A stretch of 64,000 nt of DNA from Borrelia puertoricensis (GTDB taxonomy: Bacteria; Spirochaetota; Spirochaetia; Borreliales; Borreliaceae), in contig NZ_CP075379.1 in the NCBI RefSeq assembly GCF_023035875.1, positions 434,001 through 498,000 on the forward strand. Reading direction: 5' to 3'. The notes under the pieces are model-generated. The model searched no databases and was not told where the DNA came from. It saw only the letters and a program-made list of their open reading frames with translations. This document shows positions 16,622 to 26,647 of the stretch, one piece after another (position 1 is the first letter of the stretch; each line of letters opens with the position of its first letter). Made by a program: the position numbers and the translations under genes.

Positions 16622-16942
16622 ATGTTTAAACTCATTAAAAAGATCTTTATAATCTATTTCCTATGCATCACACTTACTGGACTTACTATGGTTTTCATTA
16701 ATAGTAAATTTTCTGAAAGACAAGCTACCCAAGATGGTAAAAGTCAAATTATTAGACATGTAATTGATCCAAATTTAATTATGCTTACCTCTGCTATTGG
16801 AGGATTTTTGGGAATTTATTCCGGAATATGGTTTTTTGATCATGGAAAAGATAATTTCTACTTAACCTGGGGAAGCCTAATAATGTTAATATACAACATA
16901 GGACTAATCATTTCTGTATATTCCAAATCAAAAAACAAATAA
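16622..16942 (+). CDS. Small membrane protein of unknown function
   Basis: A 106-residue protein with three hydrophobic segments (about 5-25, 52-72, 80-98) and a lysine-rich tail. The start is supported by a purine-rich AAAGGCGG about 10 nt upstream. I do not recognise a family. It converges with the DUF1893 gene, 9 nt apart. Confidence 0.7.
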   Translation: MFKLIKKIFIIYFLCITLTGLTMVFINSKFSERQATQDGKSQIIRHVIDPNLIMLTSAIGGFLGIYSGIWFFDHGKDNFYLTWGSLIMLIYNIGLIISVYSKSKNK

Positions 16943-16951
16943 ATTCAAATT

Positions 16952-17350
16952 TTAAGAATTACTTACAATAATTCCTCTTTTAATCAGGTACTTATAAACT
17001 TCTTCTGGATTTTCTAAGCTTTCAATCAAGTTCTCAGTTTTATCATTTATCTTCTCTACTAATCTTTTAAAACCTACTCTTATTCCTCTACTTTCCAAAA
17101 AGTCTTTTGCCGGTTGAGAAATAACACCTGCCTGAACATTTTGAAGCCCAATATTGTAAATAATAACAGCAGCGGCCTTGCCTACAACCTTATCATAAAT
17201 TTCTAAACCCTCTTTATTTTGAATGTATTTATTAATAAAATTATCAACTTCCAAGAGAGGTTTTAGACCTCTTTCCATATTAGAGTAAAGTATTCTATGT
17301 TCCTTAAACAATTTTAATGTAGGATTTAACCCTGATATCATTTCAAACAC
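16952..17350 (-). CDS. DUF1893 family protein (TM1506-like)
   Basis: A 132-residue protein with the DUF1893 core VVGKAAAVIIYNIGLQNVQA followed by a predicted helix and the LESRGI block. The family, typified by Thermotoga TM1506, adopts a cytidine-deaminase-like fold, but its substrate is not known. The N-terminus has the usual LFKEHRILYSNMERGLKPLL. The assignment is from motif memory. Divergent from the IMPACT-family gene. Confidence 0.75.
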   Translation of the reverse strand: MFEMISGLNPTLKLFKEHRILYSNMERGLKPLLEVDNFINKYIQNKEGLEIYDKVVGKAAAVIIYNIGLQNVQAGVISQPAKDFLESRGIRVGFKRLVEKINDKTENLIESLENPEEVYKYLIKRGIIVSNS

Positions 17351-17454
17351 CTCTTAAAGACTTGCACTCAGAATTTAAAAAAACAATTATTAATAATAAT
17401 AAACATAAATTAAAAATACTTCAACATAAAAAAGATGATATATTATTAAATTGA

Positions 17455-18033
17455 ATGATGCTAATTCCTAAAGAAAATATTTATTCAAAAATTGAAGTAA
17501 AAAAATCAATTTTCTTATCATACATTTTTCATGTAGAGAAAAAAGAAGAAATAAATAAAATATTAAAAGAATATAAATTGAAATTTAAAAACGCAACTCA
17601 TGTTGTCTATGGATTTAGAATCGGTAATTTAAATTCATTTATAAATGGAATGAACGATGACAAAGAACCACGATTAACAGCTGGAAAACCTACTCTAGAC
17701 GCCATATTAAACAAAAATTTAACAGACACCTTAATTATTACAATACGCTATTTTGGAGGAACCCTGCTTGGAAAACAGGGTTTAATTAAAGCATATTCCA
17801 AAGCAGCACAAGAAGTAATCAACAAATCAAATCTAATAGAAAAGGAAGAAATGGAAACATTATGCCTTAATTTAAATTATAACCAATATAATTTACTTAT
17901 ACGAACAAAAAATAAGATGGGAATTAAAATTACAGACGCAAAATTTCTAGATAAAATAAACACTACAATAAAATTTAACATAAAAGATAAAAAAAATATC
18001 ATAACATTTTTACAAGCAAACTCTCTGCTCTAA
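17455..18033 (+). CDS. IMPACT/YigZ family protein
   Basis: A 192-residue YigZ/UPF0029 protein. The IMPACT core is clear: KKSIFLSYIF, ATHVVYGFRIG, DDKEPRLTAGKPTLDAI and IRYFGGTLLGKQGLIKAYSKAA. The C-terminal half matches the small ferredoxin-like domain found in bacterial members. Bacterial YigZ proteins are linked to translation or proteolysis but the biochemical role is unsettled. The ORF begins with ATGATG and either could start it. It is followed within 5 nt by a tandem hairpin region. Confidence 0.9.
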   Translation: MMLIPKENIYSKIEVKKSIFLSYIFHVEKKEEINKILKEYKLKFKNATHVVYGFRIGNLNSFINGMNDDKEPRLTAGKPTLDAILNKNLTDTLIITIRYFGGTLLGKQGLIKAYSKAAQEVINKSNLIEKEEMETLCLNLNYNQYNLLIRTKNKMGIKITDAKFLDKINTTIKFNIKDKKNIITFLQANSLL

Positions 18034-18037
18034 TTTG

Positions 18038-18073
18038 AGTTTAATTAAGTTATGTCTATAACTTAATTAAACT
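18038..18073. repeat. Perfect 16 bp inverted repeat (hairpin A)
   Basis: Left arm AGTTTAATTAAGTTAT (18038-18053) and right arm 18058-18073 are exact reverse complements with a 4 nt loop. It begins 5 nt after the YigZ-family stop codon. Its right arm shares 18069-18073 with the left arm of the larger hairpin that follows, so both cannot be complete at once. No T-run follows it. Confidence 0.85.
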
Positions 18074-18136
18074 AGACAATACACATGTAGGCATTTAATT
18101 TGATTAAATGCCTACATGTGTATTGTCTAGTTTTTT
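18069..18136. terminator. Exceptional 31 bp perfect hairpin with T-run (hairpin B)
   Basis: 18069-18099 and 18103-18133 are perfect reverse complements (31 bp) around a 3 nt loop TTG. On the + strand the right arm runs into six T (18131-18136), the form of an intrinsic terminator. The stem is two to three times longer than usual terminators. It insulates parA from the gene upstream. Confidence 0.8.
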
Positions 18137-18229
18137 CTAAAAAGAATTTTATATATACTATTATCATTTTTATTACTTATGTTCTACAATAGAATATTAT
18201 TAATATATACTAATTAAGAGAAAATTGTT

Positions 18230-18982
18230 ATGAAAATAATATCCATTATTAATCAAAAAGGTGGTGTTGGAAAGACAACCAGTGCTATAAATATTGCCTA
18301 TTCAATTACATTGCTTAATAAAAAAGCTCTTCTAATAGACATTGACTCACAAGGTAATACTAGTAGCGGTGTTAATATTTTAAAAAAAGAAGTTACAAAT
18401 TCAAGTTATGAACTTATCTATAAAAAACAAAAAATTACACCTATTAAAAATTTTAACTTGGATATAATTCCTTCAAGTCTTAAACTAGCACTACTTGAAA
18501 AAGAATTAATACATGAAATTGCAAGAGAAAATTTTCTAAAAAATGCTTTAGAACAATATAAACAAGATGATTATGATTTTATCATTCTTGATTGTCCTCC
18601 TACTCTCTCAATACTTACAATAAATGCCCTTGTTGCAAGTAAATATCTTTTAATACCAATAGAAACAGAATTTTTTGCATTTGAAGGAATCAATCAATTA
18701 TTAGATACAATAACTGCTGTCAAACAGATAAATAAAGAACTAGATATTACAGGTGTATTTATCAATAAATATGATATTAGAAACAAAAGCAAAGAAAAAT
18801 ATATTGATTATCTAAAAAAAGTATTCAAAGAAAAATTTTTAAATACTAAAATAAGAAAAAACATAAGTATTTCTAAATCTCAAGAAGAAAACATACCAGT
18901 ATATATGTATAAAAAAGAAAGTAATGCAGCAAAGGATTTTTTAGAACTTACAAAAGAAATAATGGAAAAAATCAAAGGATAA
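18230..18982 (+). CDS. parA: Chromosome-partitioning ATPase ParA (Soj)
   Basis: A 250-residue deviant-Walker ParA ATPase. KGGVGKTT at 10-17 contains the signature Lys and the P-loop Lys15. LIDIDSQGNTSSG and DFIILDCPPTLS (Walker B-like) follow. It uses ATP-dependent DNA binding to space chromosome copies. It is followed after 2 nt by parZ, and in Lyme Borrelia ParZ rather than ParB is reported to be its working partner. It converges with parB. Confidence 0.96.
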   Translation: MKIISIINQKGGVGKTTSAINIAYSITLLNKKALLIDIDSQGNTSSGVNILKKEVTNSSYELIYKKQKITPIKNFNLDIIPSSLKLALLEKELIHEIARENFLKNALEQYKQDDYDFIILDCPPTLSILTINALVASKYLLIPIETEFFAFEGINQLLDTITAVKQINKELDITGVFINKYDIRNKSKEKYIDYLKKVFKEKFLNTKIRKNISISKSQEENIPVYMYKKESNAAKDFLELTKEIMEKIKG

Positions 18983-18984
18983 AA

Positions 18985-19689
18985 ATGTCAGACAATCTAG
19001 ACACTTTAATGGCTTTAATGGGCCAAAAGTTAAAAAATAATGCAAAAGACGAACAACATTTGGTAAAACAAGAATTAATTATCATTCAAAACAAAAGTTT
19101 TAAATATGAAAAATTGGATAAAGAAATAGCCGACTTTTTAAAAATGAAGCAATACGAGATTTTCAATATATTTAACAATACCTACACAGAAATTGGAAGA
19201 ATACTAAAAGAGGCACAAGATAAACTACGTGGGAATAACCAATATGACGGTCTTTTTTATAAATGGTTTACCAGTATGGGATTTAAAAAAGATAAAGTTT
19301 ACTCATTGATATCAAGATACGAATTGCTTGTCGAAAATTCCGATAAGCAACTCATAATAAACAATTTACCACTATCACTCTCATATGAAATTTCTAAAAA
19401 ATCTTGTCCTACTCATTTAAAAATGGAAGTTCTTAATGGAAAAATAAAATCTTTAAAAGAATTTAAATCACGTTATCAAAAAGATGAACACAACAAAAAA
19501 AATCTTCAAATAAACTTTAATAAAATACAACTTAAAAGAGAAAACATTATAAAACTAATAGAACTACTTTTACAAGAACTAGAAAACATTAAAAACATTA
19601 AATTAGATAAAATAGAAAACAAGAAAGAATTTTTGATTATTTTAAAAGACATAAAACAAAAAATAAATCTCATAAAAAAAATTACTTAA
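18985..19689 (+). CDS. parZ: ParZ-type centromere-binding partner of ParA
   Basis: A 234-residue basic protein with no ParB motif. A central helical region (about 50-130; FNIFNNTYTEIGRILKEAQ, then FYKWFTSMGFKKDKVYSLI) resembles a helix-turn-helix adaptor seen in plasmid-maintenance proteins. The C-terminus (about 165-234) is Lys/Asn-rich and may be a coiled coil. Its place directly behind parA matches BB0432, described as ParZ, a novel protein that replaces ParB as ParA partner. The identification rests on context and general resemblance. The last 8 nt overlap the parB end. Confidence 0.8.
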   Translation: MSDNLDTLMALMGQKLKNNAKDEQHLVKQELIIIQNKSFKYEKLDKEIADFLKMKQYEIFNIFNNTYTEIGRILKEAQDKLRGNNQYDGLFYKWFTSMGFKKDKVYSLISRYELLVENSDKQLIINNLPLSLSYEISKKSCPTHLKMEVLNGKIKSLKEFKSRYQKDEHNKKNLQINFNKIQLKRENIIKLIELLLQELENIKNIKLDKIENKKEFLIILKDIKQKINLIKKIT

Positions 19690-20464
19690 TACTTTCAAAA
19701 ATAGAAATAATTCTTTTTAAATCAGAAGATGTAAAATAACTTATTTCGATCTTCCCTTTTTCCTTGCTTCCTTTAATACTTATTTTAGTTTGTATTCTGC
19801 TTATTAAAAATTCTTTAACACTATTTAAAAAAGGATCTCTTAAGATTTCTGATTTATCATTAATAGGTTTATAAAAATTTTTAATATAATTTTCTGTTTC
19901 TCTAACGGACAATTTTTTTTTAATGATTAAAAGATAAAGCCCATATCTATCCTGACTATCTTTTAACGACAATAAAACCTTAGCATGACCCAATGATATT
20001 TCTTTTTTATGTAAAGAATTTAATATTTCCTGTTCAAGATCCAAAATTCGAACTAAATTAGCAACGTGAGACCTATTTTTACCTATCTTTTCAGATAAAG
20101 CTTTTTGGGTTAAAGAATGCTTATCCATAAGATTTTTATAAGCATATGCCTCTTCAACAGGGGTTAAATTTTCTCTTTGAATATTTTCAATTAAAGACAT
20201 AAAATCTTTATTCTTTCTAGTTGTCTCTATTTCTATAATAGAGATTTGCCTCATACCAGCTAATTTAGCAGCTCTAAATCTTCGCTCACCTATTACTAAG
20301 GTATATCTACCACTATCATGAAAAACAACAATAGGTTGCAATATTCCATTTTCTCTTATAGAGATACTTAATTCTTCAAGCTCAGCAAGATTAATAGACT
20401 TTCTAGGTTGCGACTTATCTACATCTACAAGATTAATATCTACCATTTTAAAAGTCTCACTCAT
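19682..20464 (-). CDS. parB: ParB/Spo0J centromere-binding protein
   Basis: The frame is open from 20494, but an AAGGAGG site 9 nt before ATG 20464 (MSETFKMVD) picks the shorter start, giving 260 residues. The ParB N-domain has QPRKSIN, IRENGILQPIVV and the CTPase motif GERRFRAAK. The ENIQRENLTPVEEA and SEKIGKNRSHVANLVRIL helix-turn-helix segments follow. It binds parS and spreads as a CTP clamp. It is unusual in not being in an operon with parA: the two converge and overlap. The nearby palindrome at 20551-20572 is its likely site. Confidence 0.95.
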   Translation of the reverse strand: MSETFKMVDINLVDVDKSQPRKSINLAELEELSISIRENGILQPIVVFHDSGRYTLVIGERRFRAAKLAGMRQISIIEIETTRKNKDFMSLIENIQRENLTPVEEAYAYKNLMDKHSLTQKALSEKIGKNRSHVANLVRILDLEQEILNSLHKKEISLGHAKVLLSLKDSQDRYGLYLLIIKKKLSVRETENYIKNFYKPINDKSEILRDPFLNSVKEFLISRIQTKISIKGSKEKGKIEISYFTSSDLKRIISIFESIK

Positions 20465-20550
20465 TTTATCAAAAACCTCCTTGTAATAATACAAAATTTT
20501 ATAAAGTTGTTCTATGTCAATTTCAACTAAAAAAATAACCCAAAAAAAAA

Positions 20551-20572
20551 GAATGTTCTACGTAGAACATTC
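20551..20572. promoter_or_regulatory. parS: parS centromere-like palindrome
   Basis: A perfect 22 bp palindrome whose core TGTTCTACGTAGAACA (20554-20569) matches the bacterial parS consensus TGTTNCACGTGAAACA except for CA to TA (and the symmetric change) and the variable position. It sits in the 130 bp gap between gyrA and parB, the classic place for parS. It could also act as a parB operator. Confidence 0.85.
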
Positions 20573-20597
20573 AAACAATACAAATAAAATTAATTGA

Positions 20598-23030
20598 TCA
20601 TTTAATAAATTTTGAAACAGATATCAATTTATCCTCATCAAGAGATAATACTTGCATTCCTCTAGCATCCTTACCTTGCTCAGATATTTTGTCAACCAAT
20701 GTTCGTAAAACTTTAGAAGTCTTACTTACAAGTAATATTTCATCATCCTGTGCAACTGTAATAGCATCAACAACTTCACCTGCCTTTTCATCGGATTTCT
20801 TATAGCAAGTATAACCAGTAGCGCCTCTTTTAAGCTCAGTCACTCTAGATATTTCTAATCTCTTTCCATATCCATTCTCAGAAACAATTAAAAGATGAGA
20901 TCCTTGTTTTGCTGATAACGCCTTAATAAGCATATCGCCCTCTCTTACTTTCATACCAGACACACCCTGAGTTCCTCTATGTGTAAGCCTAATATCATTT
21001 GAATTAAATGCAAAAGCATTGCCCTTCTTAGAAAGACAAATAATTTTATCATTCTTAGAAACAATCTCAGCACTTGTAACAAAATCCTTATCATCCAGTT
21101 TAATGACAATAACGCCTCTTGATTTAACTGTTTTAAAGCCCTCTGTTTCAATACGAGCTATTTTTCCATTTGCTGTTGTTATTAATAAATAATTGTCCAG
21201 AGATAACTCATTGCAATTCTTAATAGCTAATATCTCTTCTGTCTCTCCCAAATTAACAAGCTCACGAATATTTTGTCCCTTTGAAGTTCTAGAAGAATCC
21301 TTTATTCCATAAGCATTAATTACATAAAGCTTCCCTTCATTTGAAATCATAAGTAAAAAGTCATGGGTATTTACACATAAAGCAATATTAACTTGATCTT
21401 TATCTTGTAAGTCAAAAGAACCAAGTCCCTTACCACCTATACCTTGAAGTTTATACTCATCTTGTAAGATTCTTTTAATGAAACCCTGCTTTGTAAGAAT
21501 AACAATAACATTTTCCCTCTGCATTAAATCTGACATACTAGTTTTTACAACCTCCTCATCATAAATTATTTTTGTTCGGCGCTCATCGCCAAATTTTAAA
21601 CTTAAATTAATAATCTCTTCCCTTACAATATTAACAACTCTCTCTGGACTAACAAGAATATCTTCATAATCTTTTATTAAATCCAAGACAATTTTAAACT
21701 CTTCTTCAAGTTTCTCTATTTCAAGAGATGTTAACTTCTGTAACTTCATATCCAATATAGAATTAGCTTGAATTTCTGATAAATTAAATTCCTTAATAAT
21801 ACATTCTTTAGCATCTTTTACAACTCTAGAAAATCTTATTATCTCTATTACCCTATCAATATGTCTTAAGGAAACATTTAATCCTTCAAGAATATGTGCC
21901 TTTTCTCTTGCCTTTTTTAAGTCAAACTCTACACGCCTTCTAACAATTTCCTTTCTATGATCAATAAATTCAGATATAAGTTCCTTTAAATTTAATTGTT
22001 TTGGAATACCATTAACAAGAGCCAAGTTATTTATGCTAAAATTTTTCTTCAGTTCAGTATATTCATAAAGCAAATTCATAACAACATGAGGATCAAAACC
22101 TTTTTTAATTTCAAGGACAATTCTAATACCTTCACGGTCAGATTCATCTCTTATATCAGATATACCTTCAAGCTTTTCTTCTTTTATTAAGAATGCAATC
22201 TTCATAAGCAAGGAAGATTTGTTAACAGCATAAGGTATTTGCGTAATTATAATAGCAATATGATCTTCTCTCTTTTCTTCAATATGATACCGAGATCGAA
22301 TAACAACACTGCCCTTCCCTGTCGTATAAGCCTTAACTAAACTCTCATTATAAATGATTTCAGCATAAGTAGGAAAATCTGGTCCTTTAACTATTGCAAT
22401 TAAATCATACACAGAAACACTATCATGATTTAACATATAAACTATGGCGTCACAAACTTCTCTCAAATTATGTGGGGCCATATTGGTTGCCATTCCAACA
22501 GCAATTCCACTAGAACCGTTAACTAAGAGAAATGGAAAAGCAGCTGGTAAAACTTCAGGCTCAAGCAAAGAATCATCATAATTGGCTCTAAAATCAACAG
22601 TTTGCCTATCGATATCTTTAACAAGTTCTTCAGCTATTTTCGCCATTCTAGCTTCAGTATACCTCATAGCAGCAGGAGGGTCTCCATCAATAGAACCAAA
22701 ATTCCCCTGTCCGCTTACTATAGGATATCTTAACGAAAAATCCTGTGCAAGTCTTACAAGTGCTTCATAAATCGACTGGTCACCATGAGGATGATATTTA
22801 CCAAGAACATCTCCAACGATTCTCCCAGCCTTCTTAAATGCTTTATCAGCCCTAAGTCCCATTTCATGCATTGAATAAAGGATTCTTCTGTGAACAGGTT
22901 TAAGACCATCTCTCACATCAGGAAGAGCTCTTGAAACAATAACAGACATTGCATAATTTAGATACGAGGTTTTAACCTCATCTTCTATTTTTATATTTAA
23001 TATTTGCTCTTTATCTTCTTCAATTGCCAT
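20598..23030 (-). CDS. gyrA: DNA gyrase subunit A
   Basis: Type II topoisomerase breakage-reunion subunit. An in-frame GTG at 23045 exists, but ATG 23030 has a TTGGAG site just upstream and gives 810 residues ([11 protein letters not shown]), the expected length. Catalytic Tyr124 is in [10 protein letters not shown]. The GyrA box region QGIGGKGLG is present in the C-terminal beta-pinwheel. The quinolone-determining loop reads [10 protein letters not shown], so Gln85 and Glu89 stand where E. coli has Ser83 and Asp87. It follows gyrB by 11 nt on the same strand. Confidence 0.97.
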   Translation of the reverse strand: MAIEEDKEQILNIKIEDEVKTSYLNYAMSVIVSRALPDVRDGLKPVHRRILYSMHEMGLRADKAFKKAGRIVGDVLGKYHPHGDQSIYEALVRLAQDFSLRYPIVSGQGNFGSIDGDPPAAMRYTEARMAKIAEELVKDIDRQTVDFRANYDDSLLEPEVLPAAFPFLLVNGSSGIAVGMATNMAPHNLREVCDAIVYMLNHDSVSVYDLIAIVKGPDFPTYAEIIYNESLVKAYTTGKGSVVIRSRYHIEEKREDHIAIIITQIPYAVNKSSLLMKIAFLIKEEKLEGISDIRDESDREGIRIVLEIKKGFDPHVVMNLLYEYTELKKNFSINNLALVNGIPKQLNLKELISEFIDHRKEIVRRRVEFDLKKAREKAHILEGLNVSLRHIDRVIEIIRFSRVVKDAKECIIKEFNLSEIQANSILDMKLQKLTSLEIEKLEEEFKIVLDLIKDYEDILVSPERVVNIVREEIINLSLKFGDERRTKIIYDEEVVKTSMSDLMQRENVIVILTKQGFIKRILQDEYKLQGIGGKGLGSFDLQDKDQVNIALCVNTHDFLLMISNEGKLYVINAYGIKDSSRTSKGQNIRELVNLGETEEILAIKNCNELSLDNYLLITTANGKIARIETEGFKTVKSRGVIVIKLDDKDFVTSAEIVSKNDKIICLSKKGNAFAFNSNDIRLTHRGTQGVSGMKVREGDMLIKALSAKQGSHLLIVSENGYGKRLEISRVTELKRGATGYTCYKKSDEKAGEVVDAITVAQDDEILLVSKTSKVLRTLVDKISEQGKDARGMQVLSLDEDKLISVSKFIK

Positions 23031-23041
23031 TAATGCTCCAA

Positions 23042-24946
23042 TCACACATCAAGATTTACTACATCAAGCGCATTTTGCTCAATAAATTCTCTTCTAGGCT
23101 CAACATCATCTCCCATAAGAGTAACAAAAATATCCTCAGCCTGTACAGCATCATCTATCTCTATTAATTTCATTTTTCTAGTAGCAGGATTCATAGTGGT
23201 TTCCCAAAGTTGTGTAGGATTCATTTCTCCAAGCCCTTTATACCTTTGAAGACTAATTTTATCCCTTTTACCAGTCTCGATAGAGCTTAAAAAAATTTCC
23301 TTTTCCGAATCATCATAAAAGTAATGAACACTATTTTCATACTTAATTTTATAAAGAGGTGGCATAGCGATATATACATGTCCATTATCAATTAACTCCC
23401 GCATGTAACGAAAGAAAAAAGTAAGAAGCAATGTTCGAATATGAGATCCATCAACATCGGCATCAGCCATAATAATAATCTTATGATAACGAAGTTTTTC
23501 AATATAAAAATTCTTTCCAACACCAGCACCAAGAGATGCAATTATTGGAATAAGCTTATCATTTGTAATAACCTTCTCTTCCCGTGTTTTTTCAACATTA
23601 AGCATTTTACCCCACAATGGCAAGATAGCTTGATAAAACCTATCTCTTCCCATTTTTGCGCTTCCTCCTGCAGAATCCCCTTCCACAATATAAATTTCCC
23701 TTTCAACCGGATTTTTAGATGCACAATCTGCCAATTTGCCAGGCAATGCCAAGCTTTCAAACGCACTTTTTTTTCTCTCAGACTCTCTTGCTTTTCTTGC
23801 GGCCTCACGAGCACGAGCGGCTCTTATTGCCTTATTAAGAATAATATCTACTTCTAAAAGATTATCACCAATAACTTTCAAAAGCTCATCGTGTACAATA
23901 GTTTCAACAATTTTCTTTATATAAGAATTTCCCAATTTTCCTTTAGTTTGACCTTCAAATTGAGGTTCTGGAACCTTAATAGAAATTACCGCTGTTAAAC
24001 CCTCCTTAAAATCATCTAATGTAAGATTTGGAACATCTTTTTTGCTTATCTTTGAATCCTTAAAAGCTTCACTCATTGCCTTTAAGAAACCAGTCTTAAA
24101 ACCAGCAACATGAGTTCCTCCTTCTCTAGTATTAATATTGTTTACAAACGATAAAATATTATCAGAATATCCTTCAGTCCACTTAAGTCCAACACTAACA
24201 ATAACATCATCATAAGTTCCTTCAATAAAATAGGGCTCACTTTGAATATTTTTTCTATTATTTGTTATAAAATCTACAAAAGCTTTTATTCCACCTTCAA
24301 AATAAAATTCTAAAAATCTCTCTTTCCCCAATCTCTTATCTTCAATTGAAATTTGTATCTTATCATTTAAAAATGCAAGTTCTCTCAATCTCTTTGACAA
24401 AGTTTCAAAATCATAATCCAAGGTTTCAAAAATCTCAGAATCAGCTAAAAAAGTAACTTTAGTACCCCTATTAGAACTTACCCCAATAATCTCAACCCCA
24501 GATGTGGGAATCCCCCTAGAATAAGTCTGCTTAAAAAATTTTCCATCCCTGCTCACAACAACTTCTAAAAAAGATGATAAAGCATTAACAACCGAAATCC
24601 CAACCCCATGAAGTCCACCAGAAACCTTATAAGTACCTTTATTAAATTTTCCTCCAGAATGTAGCTTAGTCAAAACAAGTTCAAGAGCACTAATTCCTTC
24701 CTCTTCATGAATATCTGTAGGAATTCCTCTACCATTATCATTGACTGTTACAGAATTATCTGAATTTATAACAACTTCTATTTTATCGCAAAAACCCGCT
24801 AAAGCCTCGTCAATACTATTGTCAACCACTTCATAAACCAAGTGATGCAATCCATCAATTGAAACGGATCCAATATACATACCAGGCCTTTTTCTAACAG
24901 CTTCAAGGCCCTTTAACACTTGAATATTACTAGCAACATAACTCAT
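23042..24946 (-). CDS. gyrB: DNA gyrase subunit B
   Basis: ATPase subunit of gyrase. The reading frame is open from 24961, but a GGAAGG site precedes ATG 24946 ([11 protein letters not shown]), giving 634 residues, the usual Borrelia length. The GHKL motifs [17 protein letters not shown] and GGLHGVG, and the TOPRIM motifs EGDSAGGSA and [17 protein letters not shown], are all present. It faces away from dnaA across the 246 bp origin-proximal gap. Confidence 0.97.
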   Translation of the reverse strand: MSYVASNIQVLKGLEAVRKRPGMYIGSVSIDGLHHLVYEVVDNSIDEALAGFCDKIEVVINSDNSVTVNDNGRGIPTDIHEEEGISALELVLTKLHSGGKFNKGTYKVSGGLHGVGISVVNALSSFLEVVVSRDGKFFKQTYSRGIPTSGVEIIGVSSNRGTKVTFLADSEIFETLDYDFETLSKRLRELAFLNDKIQISIEDKRLGKERFLEFYFEGGIKAFVDFITNNRKNIQSEPYFIEGTYDDVIVSVGLKWTEGYSDNILSFVNNINTREGGTHVAGFKTGFLKAMSEAFKDSKISKKDVPNLTLDDFKEGLTAVISIKVPEPQFEGQTKGKLGNSYIKKIVETIVHDELLKVIGDNLLEVDIILNKAIRAARAREAARKARESERKKSAFESLALPGKLADCASKNPVEREIYIVEGDSAGGSAKMGRDRFYQAILPLWGKMLNVEKTREEKVITNDKLIPIIASLGAGVGKNFYIEKLRYHKIIIMADADVDGSHIRTLLLTFFFRYMRELIDNGHVYIAMPPLYKIKYENSVHYFYDDSEKEIFLSSIETGKRDKISLQRYKGLGEMNPTQLWETTMNPATRKMKLIEIDDAVQAEDIFVTLMGDDVEPRREFIEQNALDVVNLDV

Positions 24947-25192
24947 AAACCTTCCACACAATTAATCATAATATAGATATAAGCAAATTTTACATTAAAA
25001 ACAATATAATATCTATTAAATAACACAAATTACAAGACACATTCAACTTGACTTAAAACTAATAAAATTTCAAGATCCACAAATAGTTAAGATAATGTTC
25101 CAGTTCATTATTATACTATATACTTATACATACACAATACTAATAATCAAAAAGATATAATGATAAAAAGCCAAAATCGACGAGGATAAGAT
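24947..25192. other. gyrB-dnaA intergenic region, origin-proximal
   Basis: A 246 bp AT-rich divergent region. One imperfect DnaA-box-like 9-mer AGATCCACA (25073-25081) matches TTATCCACA at 7 of 9 positions. I see no array of DnaA boxes. It must hold the promoters of gyrB and dnaA. Confidence 0.5.
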
Positions 25193-26647
25193 ATGCAAGA
25201 AGGAAAAAACATATGGAGCTTAATTTTAGCAGCAATAAGGAAAGAACTTTCTGAAGAAGAGTTTTACATATGGTTTGAAAATTTATATTTCATAGATGCA
25301 ACTGACGAGAGTATAAAAATATCTGCTCCAAATTCTTTTCATAAAAACCAAGTAGAAAAAAGATTTTCCAAAAGAATAAAAGAAATTCTCACTGAAAAAG
25401 GCCATAATACGATTAATGTTGAATTTATAAATCCACCAAATGAATCCAAGACTCATAACATGGAATTAAAAAACACTTCACTTAAAGACATTTCTATACA
25501 ACAAGATTCACCTGAAAAAAAAAGAATACTTAACACTCACACAAAGAACATAATAGAGAATACAAAACACTACGTTATAAAAGAAGATATTCATACAAAA
25601 TATAGGAATCCTTTTCTTAAAAAGAAATACACATTTGAAAATTTCATTATAGGTCCAAATAATAAACTTGCATATAATGCAAGCTTATCAATTGCAAAAG
25701 ATCCTGGTAAAAAATACAATCCATGTCTAATTTATGGTGGAGTTGGTCTTGGCAAAACACATTTACTCCAAAGTATAGGAAACAAAACAGAAAAATTATA
25801 TAAAGAATTTAAAATACTTTACGTAACTGCTGAAAATTTTTTAAATGAATTTGTAGAAAGTATAAAAACAAATGAAACAAAAAGATTTAAGAAAAAATAC
25901 CGACACCTAGATATGTTATTAATAGATGATATTCATGATTTACAAAAAAAAGAAGGTATACAAGAAGAGCTTTTTCACACTTTCAATGCTCTTTATGAAG
26001 ACAATAAACAAATGGTATTTACATGCGACAGACAACCCTCAGAACTCATCAATTTTACAGATAGATTAAAAAACAGATTTACAAGGGGACTCAATGTTGA
26101 CATATCAAAACCAAACTTTGAATTAAGAGTGGCAATTATAGAAAAAAAAGCAGAAGAAGATGGAATAAAAGTTCCAAAAAACATTCTCAACTTAGTTGCT
26201 AAGAAAGTTACAACAAATATAAGAGATCTTGAAGCTGCTGTAACAAAATTAAAAGCTCACATAGACCTTGAAGATATAGAAATCGACACTAGCATAGTAG
26301 ACAAAATAATTAAAGAGATAATAGCTTATGAAAACAATAACACAAATACAAATAACACAATTAACATTGAAAGTATAAAAAAAGTTATCTTAAGGGAATT
26401 AAAACTTACAAACAAAGACATTGAGGGCAACAGCAAAAAACCTGAAATCACAAAAGCAAGACACATTTATGCTTATCTTCTGAGGAATTTTACAGAGCTT
26501 TCAACAATTGAAATAGGTAAAATCATTGGGGGGAAAACCCATTCAACAGTGCTTTATTCGATAAATAAAATAGATAAAGAGAGAAACAATGACCTAGAAA
26601 TTAACAATTTAATCATAGAACTTATGAACAAAATTAACAAAAACTAG
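25193..26647 (+). CDS. dnaA: Replication initiator DnaA
   Basis: A 484-residue AAA+ initiator. The N-terminal DnaB-interacting domain (SEEEFYIWFENLYFID) is followed by a variable Lys/Asn-rich linker (85-140). YTFENFIIGPNN then opens the AAA+ domain, with Walker A GGVGLGKT at 182-189 and Walker B LLIDDIHDLQ. The C-terminal DNA-binding domain ends with ITKARHIYAYLLR and GGKTHSTVLYSI. A GAGG site precedes the ATG. Base use is still A-rich like the left arm, although the gene reads rightward. Confidence 0.97.
   Translation: MQEGKNIWSLILAAIRKELSEEEFYIWFENLYFIDATDESIKISAPNSFHKNQVEKRFSKRIKEILTEKGHNTINVEFINPPNESKTHNMELKNTSLKDISIQQDSPEKKRILNTHTKNIIENTKHYVIKEDIHTKYRNPFLKKKYTFENFIIGPNNKLAYNASLSIAKDPGKKYNPCLIYGGVGLGKTHLLQSIGNKTEKLYKEFKILYVTAENFLNEFVESIKTNETKRFKKKYRHLDMLLIDDIHDLQKKEGIQEELFHTFNALYEDNKQMVFTCDRQPSELINFTDRLKNRFTRGLNVDISKPNFELRVAIIEKKAEEDGIKVPKNILNLVAKKVTTNIRDLEAAVTKLKAHIDLEDIEIDTSIVDKIIKEIIAYENNNTNTNNTINIESIKKVILRELKLTNKDIEGNSKKPEITKARHIYAYLLRNFTELSTIEIGKIIGGKTHSTVLYSINKIDKERNNDLEINNLIIELMNKINKN

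Noticed and set aside
25073..25081. DnaA-box-like AGATCCACA before dnaA
   Set aside because: A single 7-of-9 match is expected by chance in this much sequence, and there is no cluster, so I do not call oriC on it.
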